A stretch of 64,000 nucleotides of DNA from Panagrolaimus kolymaensis (Eukaryota; Nematoda; Chromadorea; Rhabditida; Panagrolaimidae). The translations under genes were made by a program, and so were the position numbers. The stretch spans positions 1,240,001 through 1,304,000 of the forward strand of contig JAJQJQ010000003.1 of NCBI GenBank assembly GCA_028622995.1, given 5' to 3'. The first letter of the stretch is position 1. Each line of letters opens with the position of its first letter. Below the pieces are notes generated by a model. The model was not told where the DNA came from. It made no database searches and worked only from the letters and a program-made list of their open reading frames with translations. Shown in pieces: positions 47,438-61,100 of this stretch.

Positions 47438-50400
47438 AATTGTTATTATTTATTATTTTTCTAAAAAATAAGTAAATATATGTTAAGAAAAAATTGTAGT
47501 CAAATAAAATAAAATAAAAAACACGCGGCAGATAAAAATGTCTTATGTAAATAAGGAAGAAATGAGAAAGAGTTTGTAAGCGTTCAAACATTTTATTTTT
47601 TTTCCTTTAGCAATAATTGCTTTTTTGATGAAACTCGATGCCATATTTATTGACAGTAGAAGTTTGAAGTTTTTTTTTATTTTCCCACTTTCTATCTATT
47701 TTATAGAAAGCTGTCAATTAAGTTAGACGCCTGCTTAAAAGAATTTTTTTAAAAACTTTGTGTTTCGCTTATAATAATAAAAAAAGTTAATAAACAAACA
47801 AAAAATAAGAAAAAAAGATAATTTTCAAATAGCTATCACTAAGGACGAACATGCATAATCCAACAAAACTATGTAAATCTAAAATTGGATAATAAAAAGA
47901 AGCCTTAAATGATCTCTTAAAAAATGAATGAATGAATGAAAGCAGTTAAAAACGATTCCGATTAAATATTTAATCGGAATTGTGGCTTGCTTTTTTCTAT
48001 TATAAGGTTCCTTATGAGGGTTATTTTGAGACAGTCAATAGGCAGGTTTTAGACGCATTCCGAAACCGATGAAGCGAAAAATATTTTATAATAAAGAAAT
48101 GAGTAATTCTTTGTTTTATGCGTATTTGTTAAAGACATTTTTAACACGCAATGCTAAATAACTTCCTTTAAATAAATTATTACAAAACTACAAGAATGGT
48201 CGAAAAAAACGAAACAAAAAAAATGTACTCTAATTCGATCAATGTATTTAATTTTGCCAACTTTAATTTTTTTATGTCACATGAAAAAAACGCCTTACCC
48301 ACGCTGCTTCTCTATCAAGGAAAAATGCGTCAAAAGTATAATATTTTTTCCGCTAATTGGTAAAATTCAAAAAACGAAATGGAGTAAATTGGAGAATAAT
48401 TTAAATAATAAGTTACTCTTCCATTTATTTTATTCTTCTTTTTTTGTAAGAAAAAACTGACGTTTGAATAGAAAAAATTGAAACTTAAATGAATAATAAC
48501 GAAAGATAAAAATGAAAGTAATAACTCAAAAGTTTCATCTTTTTTAAAATAGGGAGGGAGGGCTTTTGATGACATCAAAAGGGCTACTTTAAAAAAATAT
48601 AAATACATTGCTACATGAAACCTTTGAATTTACTTGTAGGTTTTTTTAAATAGATTAAAGAAATTTACTCTAATGTCTTTATTCTTAAAAAATGTGTGGG
48701 CAAGTAAAAGATTTAATTGCATAGAATTAAAATTTACAATATTTTTTTCGGAGCACAGAAAAATAAAAAATAAAACCCTGCCTATAAAACTGCCCATTTT
48801 AACGAAAGATTTTTAAAAAAGGTTTAAAAGCAAAGTTCTTAATATTCAGAGTAAAAAAAAGAAAGAAAAATTTATTAAACTTGTAGCCTTTCAAAGCTTA
48901 AAAACACAAGAGCGACAGATGTAAATGTAAAAAAGAAAAACAAAGGTATGACTAAAAGTTAGAATTTTGCTAAGTAATTGATAATTATTGACGCATATGA
49001 AAATAAGTAAATTATAAAGCTCTTCCGTCAATTATCATATTTTACAATAAAAAAAACTTTCAAATAAAATAGATACAAAGAAATATCAAAGAGAAAAGAT
49101 GAGTAAAGAGAAAGAAGTCACTCACTTTGAAATAGATAATACTTTCTTCAGCAGAAAAAAAAGCTTCAGGAAGAAAGAAAATATACGCAGATTGATTAAA
49201 GGAAATAAATTTATCAAGAAAATAAACAAGAGAAATGCAATAAAATGATACCGTATAAATTTCTAGGCTAGCTTTTTTTATGACAGGACAGGGAAAGGAA
49301 AAATACGAAGAAAAATTAATTTAACATATTTTCTTTTCGCTGTTTTTTTGGCAACAACCGATATTAAATTTAACGAACTTTGACGCTTTAAAACAACAAC
49401 AAAAAATTTGGAATTTGGTGTCGTTGTTGGAAGAGTCTGTCGCAAAAAATTGGTTTGATTCTCTTGCTCCCCATTTTTTGGGTGTCGATTTAGAAAAAAA
49501 TAACAATGGCATGTACTCCTTAGAAAAAAAAAAAGAAACAACCTCAATAAAAAAGGGGAAATGAAAAAAAATATATCGTTTACGTCAAAGATTTGCTCAT
49601 ATTTTTTTAAAGCTACTATTATATTTTTAAGATGAAACTAAAAATATTATTTTTGCTCCTAAAAACAACTTTAAACTTCTCGAAAATTAAATGCAAAAAA
49701 AGTTGTAAAACAATTGTTTATTTCATTATTTTGCAAAAAATTTGAATGTTGTGGTTGCTATTTATTTTTTTCTTGTTTTTTAGAAGCCCCATTAAAGTTA
49801 AAGGGTAAGAAGAAAGAAAAAAGAATGAGAGGTACTGCTGCCCTTATTTTATTTTATATTTTTTTCGTTGAAGAGATTAAGTCTAACACATCACAAAATA
49901 ATTTTAAGTAAATGTTTTATATAAAATGTATTTACAGCAGCTGTATTAACAGAAATATATGAAATGAAACAACAAATATTTTAAAACAAAAAAAAAATAC
50001 ACGAGAAATTAATTTAAAATTAAAAAAGAAAAAAATGTATTTAAAAAAGACAACTTTCTTTTAAAATAAAAACTATAGAAGAAAGGATAAAACATTTTCA
50101 ATTCAACAAATTTTTTTTTGTCTTTCTTTTATTTTGTGTTTCTTTTTATTTTATTTTTAATGTTTAAAAGTGGTACTTCATTTAGCTTCTATAAACGAAA
50201 GCAAACATACGTCCATTTTAGGAATCCTTCCTTAGAAAAAAAAAGAAATATTCGAAATAAACTTAGTACTATTGAAAATTCTCGAAGCGTATGAAAAAAA
50301 TGAAGACTCTCTCATGGGAGCATTTTGTGAAGAAGAAAAAAGCAATCACAACATCAAAGTTTTGCCGTCGATCAAAAAAATTTTTCCCGAGATGGAATAA

Positions 50401-52481
50401 ATACTGATAAAGACTTTTCTGTTTAAATTTTAACATCCATTAATCTTATTTTTTTGTTTTGTTTTTGGCACTTTTTAAATTTGAAAAATTTTTGCAACAA
50501 AAACGAGACAAAAAGCTTTGTTGCGGATAAAAAATTTTTCAAAAAAAAAATGGAGGAATGAAAAAAGCGTTTAAAAACAGCTAACAAATCTTTTTTATCC
50601 CTTTTGGTAGCAGTGGAAGTTGTTCCTACGCCACAAACGTTGTCTATAAAAAAAATAAAACACGTAAAAAACGCGTTCTTTTTCAAGGCCATTGAAAAAC
50701 AAAAAGGGAAAAAAAATTTTCAGGATCAAAGGGGTCTCTCAAATGATGTCGTTTTTTGTTTTGTTTAAATAATTCCTTCTTAGGTTAAGCTGGCGGCTAT
50801 TAACATAAAAAAATAGCAGGTGTTATAACATTATGATATCCTTTTTTTTGTTTGATTAAAATACATATTTGAGCGACTCCTTCATCAAAGAAAAAAATCG
50901 TCAAAGCTATTTTAAACAATCCAGTTTTAAGAATTAGATAAAAACAAGAAAAAAAGAAAAGGGCATGAAGGAGGAGGATCGGATTACTAATAAAATTTTA
51001 ATGCCAAATTAAGCTATTAAAAAATAAAAAACTGCAAAGAAAAGAGAAGCAAAACCCTAATAAAATATTTGCGATAAACAACTAAATTATTTTTAATAGC
51101 CGTGGAATTTAAATGCAGAGTTTAAAATTTTTTGTTTTTCACACATAATAAACTCTTTTATTTTTTATTCTTCACTCTCTTCCGAAACTGACACTATCAT
51201 TCCAAGAAATAAAAAAGAACTTAAACAATTTTTTTTATTATTGTAAAAAAAGAGAGAGCTTAAAAATAGAATGACCTAAAATGTTTATTTTTTATTTCTT
51301 GCAAATTTTAAAAAAATAAAAGAAGCAAATTTGTTGTTTTTTTTTGACCAAAAATACATAAATAATTTTTATAAAATTATAGTATCAAAGCAAAAAATAA
51401 ATAAAGAAAACAATCAAAATTAATCTCGATCTTTTTATGCTGCACATAAATAAATTAATACTTTATTTACAAAAGAATCCAATAAAATATTTTCGTGTAT
51501 TTTCTCTTAAAAAAACAGAGCGAAAGTTCAATGTTCTCAATAACTTGTGACTGGTGGTGTCTAGGAGATTTTAATTAATTCAAAAGTTTTTATTTTTGTG
51601 TGCAGAAGAATCTCATTGTAATGCAAATATGGGATTTGTCGATGAATTAATATAAAAAATATACGTAATACTCCAGTCATACATCTCTCTTTTATCAGGT
51701 GTTGTTCCATTATATTTTTAAAAAAATCATCAGTCATACATTTTAATATTATTAAACCAGAGCATTTTAAGAGGCGAGACTAATATCAACGCAAAAAGGA
51801 AAAACAAATAAATGTACTTTGCATAATTTTATGTTTTTATTATGATAACAATAATATCAAAAAAGATGGATTTTCCGAAGGTTTTATTACTACCTTAATG
51901 TTGACGTTTAAAAATGCTTTCATAAAACTAAGAAAACATTTATTAAATTACTCAAATTTTATTAACAGTTTTGGGTTTCTTTATAGTTTAGTTTTATAGG
52001 AACATGTAATTAAAAGGTTTTAACAAAAATGTAAACTATACATTTTTATTAATCATACAATTTATACTTTTGTTGCGTGCATAAAAAGATTATAGTAAAA
52101 ATAAACATTAATAAAATTAGTGTTTAAAAAAATGTTGTTTAAACCGCAATCCAAAATGTCAGAAGTACAATTAATTTTGCATATTTTGAAATTTCAATTG
52201 TTTCAAACATTTTTATTTTGATTTTTTGTGGCGGTGACTCGCGCAATTTTTTGGACAAATTTATATAGAATGTTGTGGAAGGGTTTATGCACAAGCAATG
52301 TTCCCAAAATCAATAATCAAAACAATGCCTTTGCGCGTTGGTCTTTCACATAATAAATATAAGTGGCATAGTTGAGAGCAACCAATGTAAGGTTAGATAA
52401 TGGAAATTTTTCGCGTTTAAAGTTTTTTTTATTTTTTGAATTTTAATTTTGCCTTTCCATGAAACTTTAACCTTTATTACA
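47438..52481. other. Gene-poor AT-rich region
   Basis: Five kilobases with no recognisable exon on either strand; open frames here are short, Lys/Phe/Asn-rich and lack spliceable neighbours. A 26-bp perfect palindrome lies at 47955-47980. The region presumably includes the upstream regulatory DNA of both divergent flanking genes. Confidence 0.5.
47955..47980. repeat. 26-bp perfect palindrome
   Basis: ATTCCGATTAAAT is followed directly by its reverse complement ATTTAATCGGAAT with no spacer. It lies about 520 bp upstream of the class A receptor start. It includes GATTAAAT/ATTTAATC, resembling homeodomain-type cores (TAATC); a binding role is inference. Confidence 0.6.
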
Positions 52482-53359
52482 ATGAAAATCATGCCAAAAA
52501 ATTTATTTTGTTATTGCAATGGTAAAAAACAAAAAAATAAACTAATTTTATTCAAATATTTGTATTTACTCATGTTTATTCTTCTTGTTATAATTACTTT
52601 GGATATTTATGGTTGTTTATTTATTCCAGACTACCATAAAATGATGCAAAAAGCCCAGTGTGATAGAAAAAATGCTTTATCATGGAATGAATACGATCAA
52701 TTACATGAAAGTTGTATTAATCAGAGAAAAGTAAGTTTATAATGAAACAGACTTTTTGAGAGATGCCAACCCTCGAGTTGAGCCTGTAATAAAAAAATTT
52801 CGATAATAAAGGAAGCAATAAAACGGTCTTTTAAAAATATATTTTTCTTTTAGCATTCTATAAAAAGAAATAAACGAAACTTGAAAAAAAACTTTTTATT
52901 ATCTTTTAGGTATTAGATATATTCACGATGGAAAAAACATGTTATAACTTTTCAAAAAATTCAATTCATTTTGGCTTCATAAAAAACTCGGAACAAAATT
53001 ATAACAAAGTCTATCAAAAAATGCTGTCTCAAAATGAAATAAAACATTGTATGTATAATCATATAAGAAATATAATTTTCCCGGAACATGATCATATGGA
53101 ACATTGCATTCTGGCATCTATGTCACTATTTATAGTATGGGGATTAGTACCTCTCAGAGTATCTTATCTGAATTTAGGTGTCCATATAGAAGAATATGCT
53201 TCACAAAGCCTAACAATTGTTTTATTGCTAATTTTTATGTTTATTTTAAAATTTTCCAGTATTTCTATTGTGAAGCATACAGCTGTAAATTTTTTTAGAG
53301 TAATTAATTTAAAGAAATTTGAAGCTTTGGAGGATCAAAACTTTTTATTAAATTGCTAG
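52482..53359 (+). CDS. Unknown small multi-pass membrane protein
   Basis: Two exons (52482-52730 and 52910-53359) join in phase to 232 residues. A short basic start with CYCNGKK leads to a hydrophobic helix (LYLLMFILLVIITLDIYGCL, about 27-47). Then comes a hydrophilic loop of about 100 residues with several Cys (QCDRKN, SCINQRK, TCYNF, KHCMYNH), followed by two more helices (HCILASMSLFIVWGLVPLRV and LTIVLLLIFMFILKF). The spaced cysteines between helices suggest a disulfide-bonded extracellular loop, as in tetraspanin-like topologies, but no CCG motif is present and I do not recognise the family. Start choice is the ATG at 52482; another lies at 52491. It may be species- or nematode-specific. 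Confidence 0.55.
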
Positions 53360-53887
53360 AATTAAAAAAAATTTATAATGCTTTTGCAAAAATAAATTTA
53401 CTTTGGATTTTAGTTTTTATGGTAAAAGCAAAGTCAAACAAAAGTTTAGTGATTAATCATTTGATTCTATGATTTATGATAATAAAGATTAGTTTTCTAA
53501 TCAGAAAGTTTATATGGCAAATTATAAATAAAATAGACTTGTTTGAATTATTATAAATTTAAAAAATCTTGAACCACCATTTTTGTCTCTCGTTGTAAAT
53601 TAAAAAAACACATTTTTTTTTAAAACAAAGAATCCTAAAACTTAATTTTTTTTCGCGGTTATTCACAAGGATAAAACAAAGCAAGCATAAGATGTTTATG
53701 GTTTACAAAAAAAAAGAAAAGAAAGAAAACACATAAGTCATGACATTTTGTGATTTTTTTGGTTGTTCTTTTGGCATTTGATAGATTTTGAAAAAGCGAT
53801 TGATTTTTTTTTCGGTGAAAGAATCGATTTGTGCGCTAAAAATTTATTTAATAATAGTTGCTGATTTACAAATTTTTGCTCTTAATT
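53360..53887. other. Intergenic spacer
   Basis: AT-rich DNA between two genes on the same strand; nothing recognised. The 528-bp gap is too long for a typical nematode operon spacer. Confidence 0.4.
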
Positions 53888-55125
53888 ATGTCTTCCAATG
53901 CTCTTGATAATCATTTGCATAGTATATCAACTCAAAGATATTCTATGTTTGAAATTCAAGATATCAAAAAAGGTCATTTTGATATCACCTTTCAATTTGA
54001 AGATAAAGTAAGTTTTTTTTCTTTTTTTACTTCACATTTGTGAATAAAAAATTTTCAGCAACTTTATTGTCACTCGTTCATATTGTGGCCCATTTCCAAG
54101 GTTTTCGAAACCATGCTCTTTGGGGAATGGTCTAAAAATAAAGATGAACCCATTAAAATTTCCACAAATACTTACGAAGATTTCAAAGAATTTTTAAAAT
54201 TCTTTTACCTTGGTGAATGCGAACTCACTCTAGAAAATATTTCCATTATTGTCGACTTGGCAGAAGCATACGATGTTGCAAAGTTGAAAGATTACTGTGA
54301 CATTTTTTTAGTAACGAAAGCTGTAAATATGCAAAATGCTTTAAAAAGTTTTGAACTTTCAAAACGATATGGTTTACCTATTACAACAACTCAAATTGTT
54401 ATTTTTATTGCTGAAAACACCGATGATATTTTTTGCCATAAAGGTTTTGTTGAACTTCCAAAGGAATGTGTAATTGATATCGCGAAATTTCCATATTTAT
54501 GCACCACAAATGAAAAACTTTTCAATGCTGTTTGTTTTGCAATTTTTATTCCAATTTTTTCGATATTATAAAATTTTAGATTTTAAAATGGGCGAAACAT
54601 CAATTATTCAAAAATGGTATTACCAATGCTTCCACTAAAGAATATAAGCTGGCTTTAAAAACCATTTTAACTGACATCCTTCCATTTATACAATTTTCTG
54701 CTATGAAGATCGAATATTTGAGTCGAGTTCTTGGTAAACAAAATTTTTCTATAGCACATTTTTTTAACACTCATCATTTTAGTGCCAATTGGATATTTAT
54801 TTTCTTATGACACTTTAAGTAAAATATTGCTTACATCGATTAATTCAACCCGCGATGAAACTGTTGAAACTACTGAAACAATTCTGAGTTCAGTTTCAAG
54901 CAACTCCGGTTCCAGCAAATTTGGAAGTATGTAAAATGTAAATTTGATTCTGTTACAATATTTTCGATGTTTAAAAATCACTAAACCAAATTATGTGATG
55001 CAAATTGCAAAGATCAAATACATTTGTTATTCGCTTTAAAAAATTCTTATATTTTTTCAGATAGAAAAACTCCATTCACAAAGAAAAAACAAGGAAATTT
55101 TTTCCATGTTTTGGGGCTTGGTTAA
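53888..55125 (+). CDS. BTB/POZ domain protein
   Basis: Five exons (53888-54007, 54059-54529, 54580-54733, 54783-54926, 55061-55125) encode 317 residues in phase. The BTB fold occupies about 28-135: FDITFQFEDKQLYCHSFIL, then FETMLFGEWSKN, EDFKEFLKFFYLGECEL and VDLAEAYDVAKLKDYC, the standard order of the domain. A BACK-like helical region follows (NALKSFELSKRYGL, FVELPKECVIDIAKFPYLC, ILKWAKHQ). The C-terminus is Ser/Thr-rich and ends basic. No MATH, Kelch or zinc-finger domain is visible. Such proteins usually act as CUL-3 ubiquitin-ligase adaptors, which is inferred from the family. An in-frame ATG lies 30 nt upstream; I chose the second because its context precedes the SSN-type start. Confidence 0.85.
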
Positions 55126-55584
55126 TAACAAATAGATTTTTGAGGCTTTGAATAGAATTGTATCACCTTTTTTTAAATGTTTTCATTATTTTTTTCTTCG
55201 TATGTTTTGTTTTTAAATAAACTTTAAATTTCTGGTATAAAAGTTTGCTTTATTCATTTAAACTTTTAAGTTGTAAGATTTTTTCATAAATATAAATCAA
55301 TTTTCTACTTTCTTGTTTAGTATAAAAAAGAAATTTTTTTCTTTTGGGTTTTACTAATTTTATCATTGATTGCGCAAGGTTACGCAATAGAATAAAACGA
55401 TCAATGTTCTTTTGACTTTGTTTTTAAGAAGTTGTTTTGCAAAAGTTCAATCAATTTATGTCTTGTTTTTTGAAGTGGTATATTTTCTGTTGAAAGATAA
55501 AGTATAAAATATATTTTTTAAATTTTGCACGTTTATTTTTGTTATTTATTATTTCATTTTTTGATTGGATATAATCAGAAAATA
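55126..55584. other. Intergenic spacer
   Basis: AT-rich 3' UTR of the BTB gene (AATAAA at about 55217) and upstream region of the UGT gene. Nothing else recognised. Confidence 0.5.
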
Positions 55585-57387
55585 ATGGAAGTTACTATGA
55601 GTTTTTTGCTGATATTTGTCATAATTGTTACTGATTTTATAATTTTTGGAGATGCTGCAAAAATATTAGTTTTTGGTATTAGTAATAGCAGAAGTCATAT
55701 GATGTCAAATGGAAGAATAGCTGATACATTGGCTTTAGCAGGCCACAATGTGGTATGTAAAATTTTTAGCGACGAAAAAACTTTTGTAGAATTTGGATTT
55801 TTAGACATTCTTAAGTTTTGAACATACCATTGCCACAAAAGATTTTCCAACAACCAAACACGCGAAAATTGTTACAATCGGTCGAATTCCAAAAGAAAGA
55901 TTAGAAGCTAGTCAAAAAGGAAATGCAGAATGGATGAAATCAATTTATGAACCAACTGGAATATTTTATTCTTATTTTTCAATGGACGCATTTTCTGAAA
56001 GCCTTATTGGAACTTTCGATCGTGAGTTTGCTTATTTCATCAACAAAAAAATGTAAAAACCTTTGTATAATTTTTTAGTTGCTTTTACTGAAGATCAAGA
56101 AACCATTGAAAAATTAAAATCAGAAAATTTTGATGCCATTGTTTATGAATCTCTTTTTCCTCACGGAAGTGCATTCGGACATTTACTTGGAATTAATGTT
56201 CATTTCATGGTTCATAGTGCCACCATTTTTGAATTTACCGCTCGACTTTTTGGTATTCCAACTCCAACGGGTTGGGTTCCTTCAGTTGGATCATTATCAG
56301 TTTCTGATCGAATGACATTTTGGGAGAGAGCACAAAATTGGTTGGAAAATGAATTGGTAAATTTAAGCGGGTTGAAACATTGTGAACGTGTGAATTCTCT
56401 CTATCGAAAACATTTCGGTTCTGATTTTCCAAAAGTTCAAGATTTAATAAAAGAAAAAACTCCAATCATGTTTGTTTCTGTGAATGAATTCATCGAATTT
56501 CCTCGACCTATTTTGCATAATGTTGTTTACATTGGAGGTTTAGGAATGAAAGCATCTAGAAATGAAAGTTTAACTGAACCCTTTTTATCTCAAATGAATA
56601 AAGGCAAAAAAGGAGTGGTATTCTTTTCTTTGGGATCAAATGTTGATTCAATTTATCTTCCAACCTCAGTCAAAACCAATCTTCTCGATGCCTTTGCTGA
56701 TTTCAAAGATTATCATTTTATTGTTAAACTTGAAAAAGGTGACGAATTTGGTATTAATTATGCTAAAACAAAATCAAATATTTTTGTAACTCATTGGGCT
56801 CCACAAAATTTACTTTTAAAACATCCAAATTTGAAATTATTTATGACTCATGGAGGCTATAATAGTTTGTTGGAAGTTGCACATTCTGGGAAACCAATTT
56901 TATTGATGCCAATGATGTATGATCAAACAAGAAATGCTCAAACAGTTCAGCGAAATGGTTGGGGAAGAGTTTTAAATAAAATGGAATTATTGAAAGGAAA
57001 GGAAAAGCTAGTAGGATTGTTGGAACAAATGCTAAATAATGATATGTGGGTTTTGTATTTTTAGAATTTTCACCAAACACAAATTTTAGATATCTCAAAA
57101 ATGCTCAAAGAACAAAACATTTATTAGAAACTAAACCATTTTCCGCAAATGAATTATTTATAAAATACATTCAATTTGTTATGGACAACAATGGAGAATT
57201 GCCTGAATTGAGAGCTGCTGGAGCTGAAATGAGTTTTATAACTCAGTTTAATATTGATATTTACTTTTTAGTCATTTCTTTAGGGATTATTTTACTAAGC
57301 ATTCTTTTGTATAGCTTTTATTATGTCGCTAAACTTTTCAGAAAACTATTTGCTTGCAAAAATATAGAAAAGAAAAAAAGAAATTAG
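55585..57387 (+). CDS. UDP-glucuronosyl/glycosyltransferase (UGT)
   Basis: Four exons (55585-55752, 55805-56021, 56079-57045, 57090-57387) give 549 residues, normal for the family. A signal peptide (MSFLLIFVIIVTDFIIFGDA) precedes the acceptor-binding half (ILVFGISNSRSHMMSNGRIA, AGHNVTFLSFEHTIA). The donor-sugar half holds the signature NIFVTHWAPQNLLLKHP followed by FMTHGGYNSLLEVAHSGKPI, with the Asp-Gln pair in MYDQTRNAQ. A C-terminal helix (IYFLVISLGIILLSILLYSF) and a Lys-rich cytoplasmic tail give type I ER topology. UGTs conjugate lipophilic compounds with sugar from UDP-sugar for detoxification and signalling-lipid turnover. The catalytic His of the SRSHMM motif is present. Intron 57046-57089 uses GTGGGT as donor. 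Nematodes carry many paralogues, so no number is assigned. Confidence 0.92.
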
Positions 57388-58166
57388 TTGTCCCTTTTTT
57401 AAAAACTTTTGTGTAATTTTACAATAGATTGATTTAAAAGATATGCGATTAATAAAGTTTGCTTTAGCTCAACATTTACAATATATATAGTGTTTGAATA
57501 ACAATATCAAGATAAATAGCAAAGTTTTTCCTTTGTGGTATCATTTCTATTTATTACTTTTTTTAAATTTAAAACTTTGATTTACTGTCATAGAAATTTT
57601 AAGAAATGTAAAGCTTTATTATTTTAGGTCTGGGATAAAATACTCTAACATTTTTTTCTCAATAATAAACTTTTTGAAAACACAGAAAAGAATGAAAGGC
57701 AGCGATACAGCAAAAAACAATTTAAAATTTATTCATCGTTGCTGTTTGAACCTTGAGAAGCATAAAATAAAATTTTCACCTGTATTAATAATATATATAG
57801 ATGCACGAATAAAATATGACCTAAACAAAGGACTGACCAAATTAACTAATTTTTGTTTTGTTTTTGTTAGGCCAAAGATCGTTGAAAAAAAAAAGTAAAT
57901 GCAAATTAAATAAAAGCGGATCAAGAAAAAAAGACTGTCAGCAAGGAGAAAAACAAATGTGTAATATCAAAGGTTTTTAAGAAACGAATAAAGCTAATGA
58001 AATAACAATCACCAGGATAAAAATGAAAAATGCAAATTTAAAAATAAGAATATAACTGTAACTTAAATTGGAAAATTTTTAGAGTAAACAATTTTTGGCA
58101 AGAAAAATGACAAAAGAATTATATCTTAAATATTAAAGCTTGAAAAATACTCCAAATTTCTTGGGC
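57388..58166. other. Intergenic, convergent 3' ends
   Basis: AT-rich 3' flanks of the UGT and adenylyl cyclase genes; several AATAAA signals (for example near 57451). No gene or repeat seen. Confidence 0.5.
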
Positions 58167-61100
58167 TTATGGATGTGGAGGCGGTTTAGTAACAACAGGA
58201 ATACTTGGAGGGAAAAGTGGTGGCTCTCCTTTGCGCCCCATCAACAAATAAGTATCCATTCCACCATCGACACCTTTCACTTCTATGTGATCTCGATATT
58301 CAAAATCATAGCGATCAATTAGAAGGTCACGAGTGTATTGTGATACCTGCAAATTGCCAAAATGAATAAATAACAAATTAGAAAGAAAAAATATTTACTT
58401 GAATGCGATTTTCTACACCAGTGCTATACATTCGAGATGCAATGTTCACAGTATCACCCCAAATATCATAATACAATTTTGTTGTTCCAATAACACCAGC
58501 AGTAACTGGGCCAATATTTAATCCAAGTTTGCAAACAAATTCAAAGTTTAATAAATCTTGGTTGAAAATATCCAACACATTTTGTAATGCGAGTCCAAAT
58601 TCAATAAGCTGAAAAAAAATTTAACTTTAAAAAAGTTTCTCCAATTTTTTAAAAGTTGTTACCTGATATAAATGTTCATATGGATGCAAAGATAGCCTTC
58701 GACGATCAGGATTAAGCCCTGAAGCAGCCATATAAGTGGCACCAATAGTTTTAATTTTTTCTATATGAGTAAAATCAGGCCTCTCAAGTAAATCATCAAA
58801 ATCTGCGATGACTTCATTTAAAACTCTCAAAAATTCTCGACCTCCTTCAAAATTTTCTTCATACATTTCATTCCAATTTGTTATTGAAGCAAAAAGCACA
58901 GCCGTTAAATTATGATTTTCAGAGTATTTTGTATTTGTTTTTAATGATTCCACAGCATGCTGAGGAATAATATTGGTAAGCAACCAATCAGCTTGATCAC
59001 GAACTTTTTGCATTTTTTCTGTATCTCTTCGAGCTTGAACATCACCAAAAAATGACATTCGAAATGATGTTTCAAACTGAAAACCAAAAAAAATTTCTAA
59101 GAAATCGCAATAAAAAAACGCGAACTTGATAATTAAGAAATGCAACAAGAACAACTGCAAGAAAAACATCTACAGCTAATTCCCATACAAATAATGGAGT
59201 ATGCATAACACCGTAACTCCAAACAGGTTGAGAATGGTTGCATGGTAAATAGGCTGTAGTCTTTCCAAGAAGCAACGTAGTATCATTAACATTAAAAAAT
59301 GGAGGCTGATGATTTATTTGTCTTATACGATCAAGGTTAATTTGGCATAGACTAAAACAATAAACAAAAATGTTAAAAATAAATATTTAGATTATTACTA
59401 TTATTAAACTTACTAAGTGGAAGCTAAAAAGAATAATGCAACTAAAATAGCTTGAAGGGTTTTAGGCCAAGCACCAAGTTGACTAAAGTTGCAATGAGCA
59501 TAAATGGAAATTAAAAATACATAGCTGTAGAGTAATCTTTTGTTAATTTGAGAATTTGCAATACAAAACATGTAAGGTGGATCAGTTTCTGTGCATAATA
59601 CAATATTGAATACTGCAGCAGCCACAGGTAAACCAATTAATATGCAACCTAAAAATATTTTTAGAATACAATATACCAAAAAATAGGGTGACATACCTAA
59701 TACGTGTCTTGGCGCCCATCGATGTACAAAAGGTAAAATGGATTTTCGAGTTAATAATGGAAACCCAACCAGGATTAAAATTGATAATAAAAATAATCCT
59801 CCAGCGATGCAAAATATTATGTAAGAAAGCCTTGGAGGTTGGATGCCAACAAACATTATTGTTGCGACTACGCCAAAAATTAAAGCAGATACTAGGATGT
59901 CAATGAAGACACCGGAGTATCGATATCTTGGTCTATGAATATTTGATTGTTGATTCTCTGAATTTCGAACATCGAGTTGATGATGACGAACGAGAGGATG
60001 TTTGCTTAAATTGTTTTGATCGCATGAATGCCCAAAATGAGCTCGATATTCATTTTCTATATCTTTTTCTATAAATTTTAAAGTCCATCGACTTAGTGAA
60101 TCTTGATGCATCCAAAAGCCACGAGCAAAAGAGCCATCTGAACTCTGCAAAAATTCAATTATTTTATTGTTCACACTAATTTCTTTTTAAATGCTTACTT
60201 GCATAATTTGCGCTAATCTTTGATCAAAATCTCTATTTTCTGTATCAAATCTCGTTAATGAAGCAGCATTGTGATGATGGGAAATTGCAGTGTCTATACC
60301 GCCAATCGAAGGAGCTTCTGAACCTGCATCTTGTAAACCCGAACTCCTTGAACCTCGACCGCTGTTATTTGCGCTGCTACCATTAGCTAAATCCATGGAA
60401 ATTTTGCCTCCTATTTGTTCACCATGATGCCATGGTCCACGATCGGTTGCTGTTGTTATTGGAATCATATCAACAGCGACAACAGCAGCAACTGGGGTAG
60501 CTCCAGTGGAATTATTTCCAGAATAATTATTTGTTAAAGCTTGAAGTGAGGCAGAATTTCGTGGATCTGTTGCTGGCAGAATTGCACACATTGATTGGGA
60601 CTAAAAAAAGTTTTGTTAATTAAAACATTAAAATAATTTCTTGACTGTTAATTGGGTTAATTGAAAAGCAGAAAAATTCACAAAACTAAACGAATGAAAA
60701 GTAAAAGAAGCAAAATAAAAAAATAATAAAAAGCGCGAACTTTTAACGTTGCCGATCTTTGTACCTGTGGACCGGCTTGGTCTAGAACTTGTGCCGAAGA
60801 AGCTTGAACTTTTGAACGATCAATTAATTTCATTCTTAAACTCCCGCCACCAATGGAATTTGTTGTTGCTCGACTTATTGGAAGCGAAGTGGATTGAATT
60901 GTACGTAATTTTCCCGCGAGTTTCTGGAGATTAATAATATAAGCGTTAGTAAAGAATCTTTAAATAAAGTGCTTTTAAATTTTATTCACCTTTCTAAAAC
61001 TCATTTGTGAATGTGAATTGTTATGGACTGCTTCGGTGTGTTCTCGAGATGATTCAGAATCGGATACATTTGCAAATTGATTGCTTAGAGATTCAAATTC

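Noticed and set aside
48560..48590. Short inverted repeat CTTTTGATG...CATCAAAAG as a microRNA hairpin
   Set aside because: The stem is only 9 bp with a 1-nt loop, too small for a pre-miRNA.
52482..57387. Possible operon of membrane protein, BTB and UGT genes
   Set aside because: All three are on the plus strand but are separated by 460-530 bp; no SL2-type spacer is evident.
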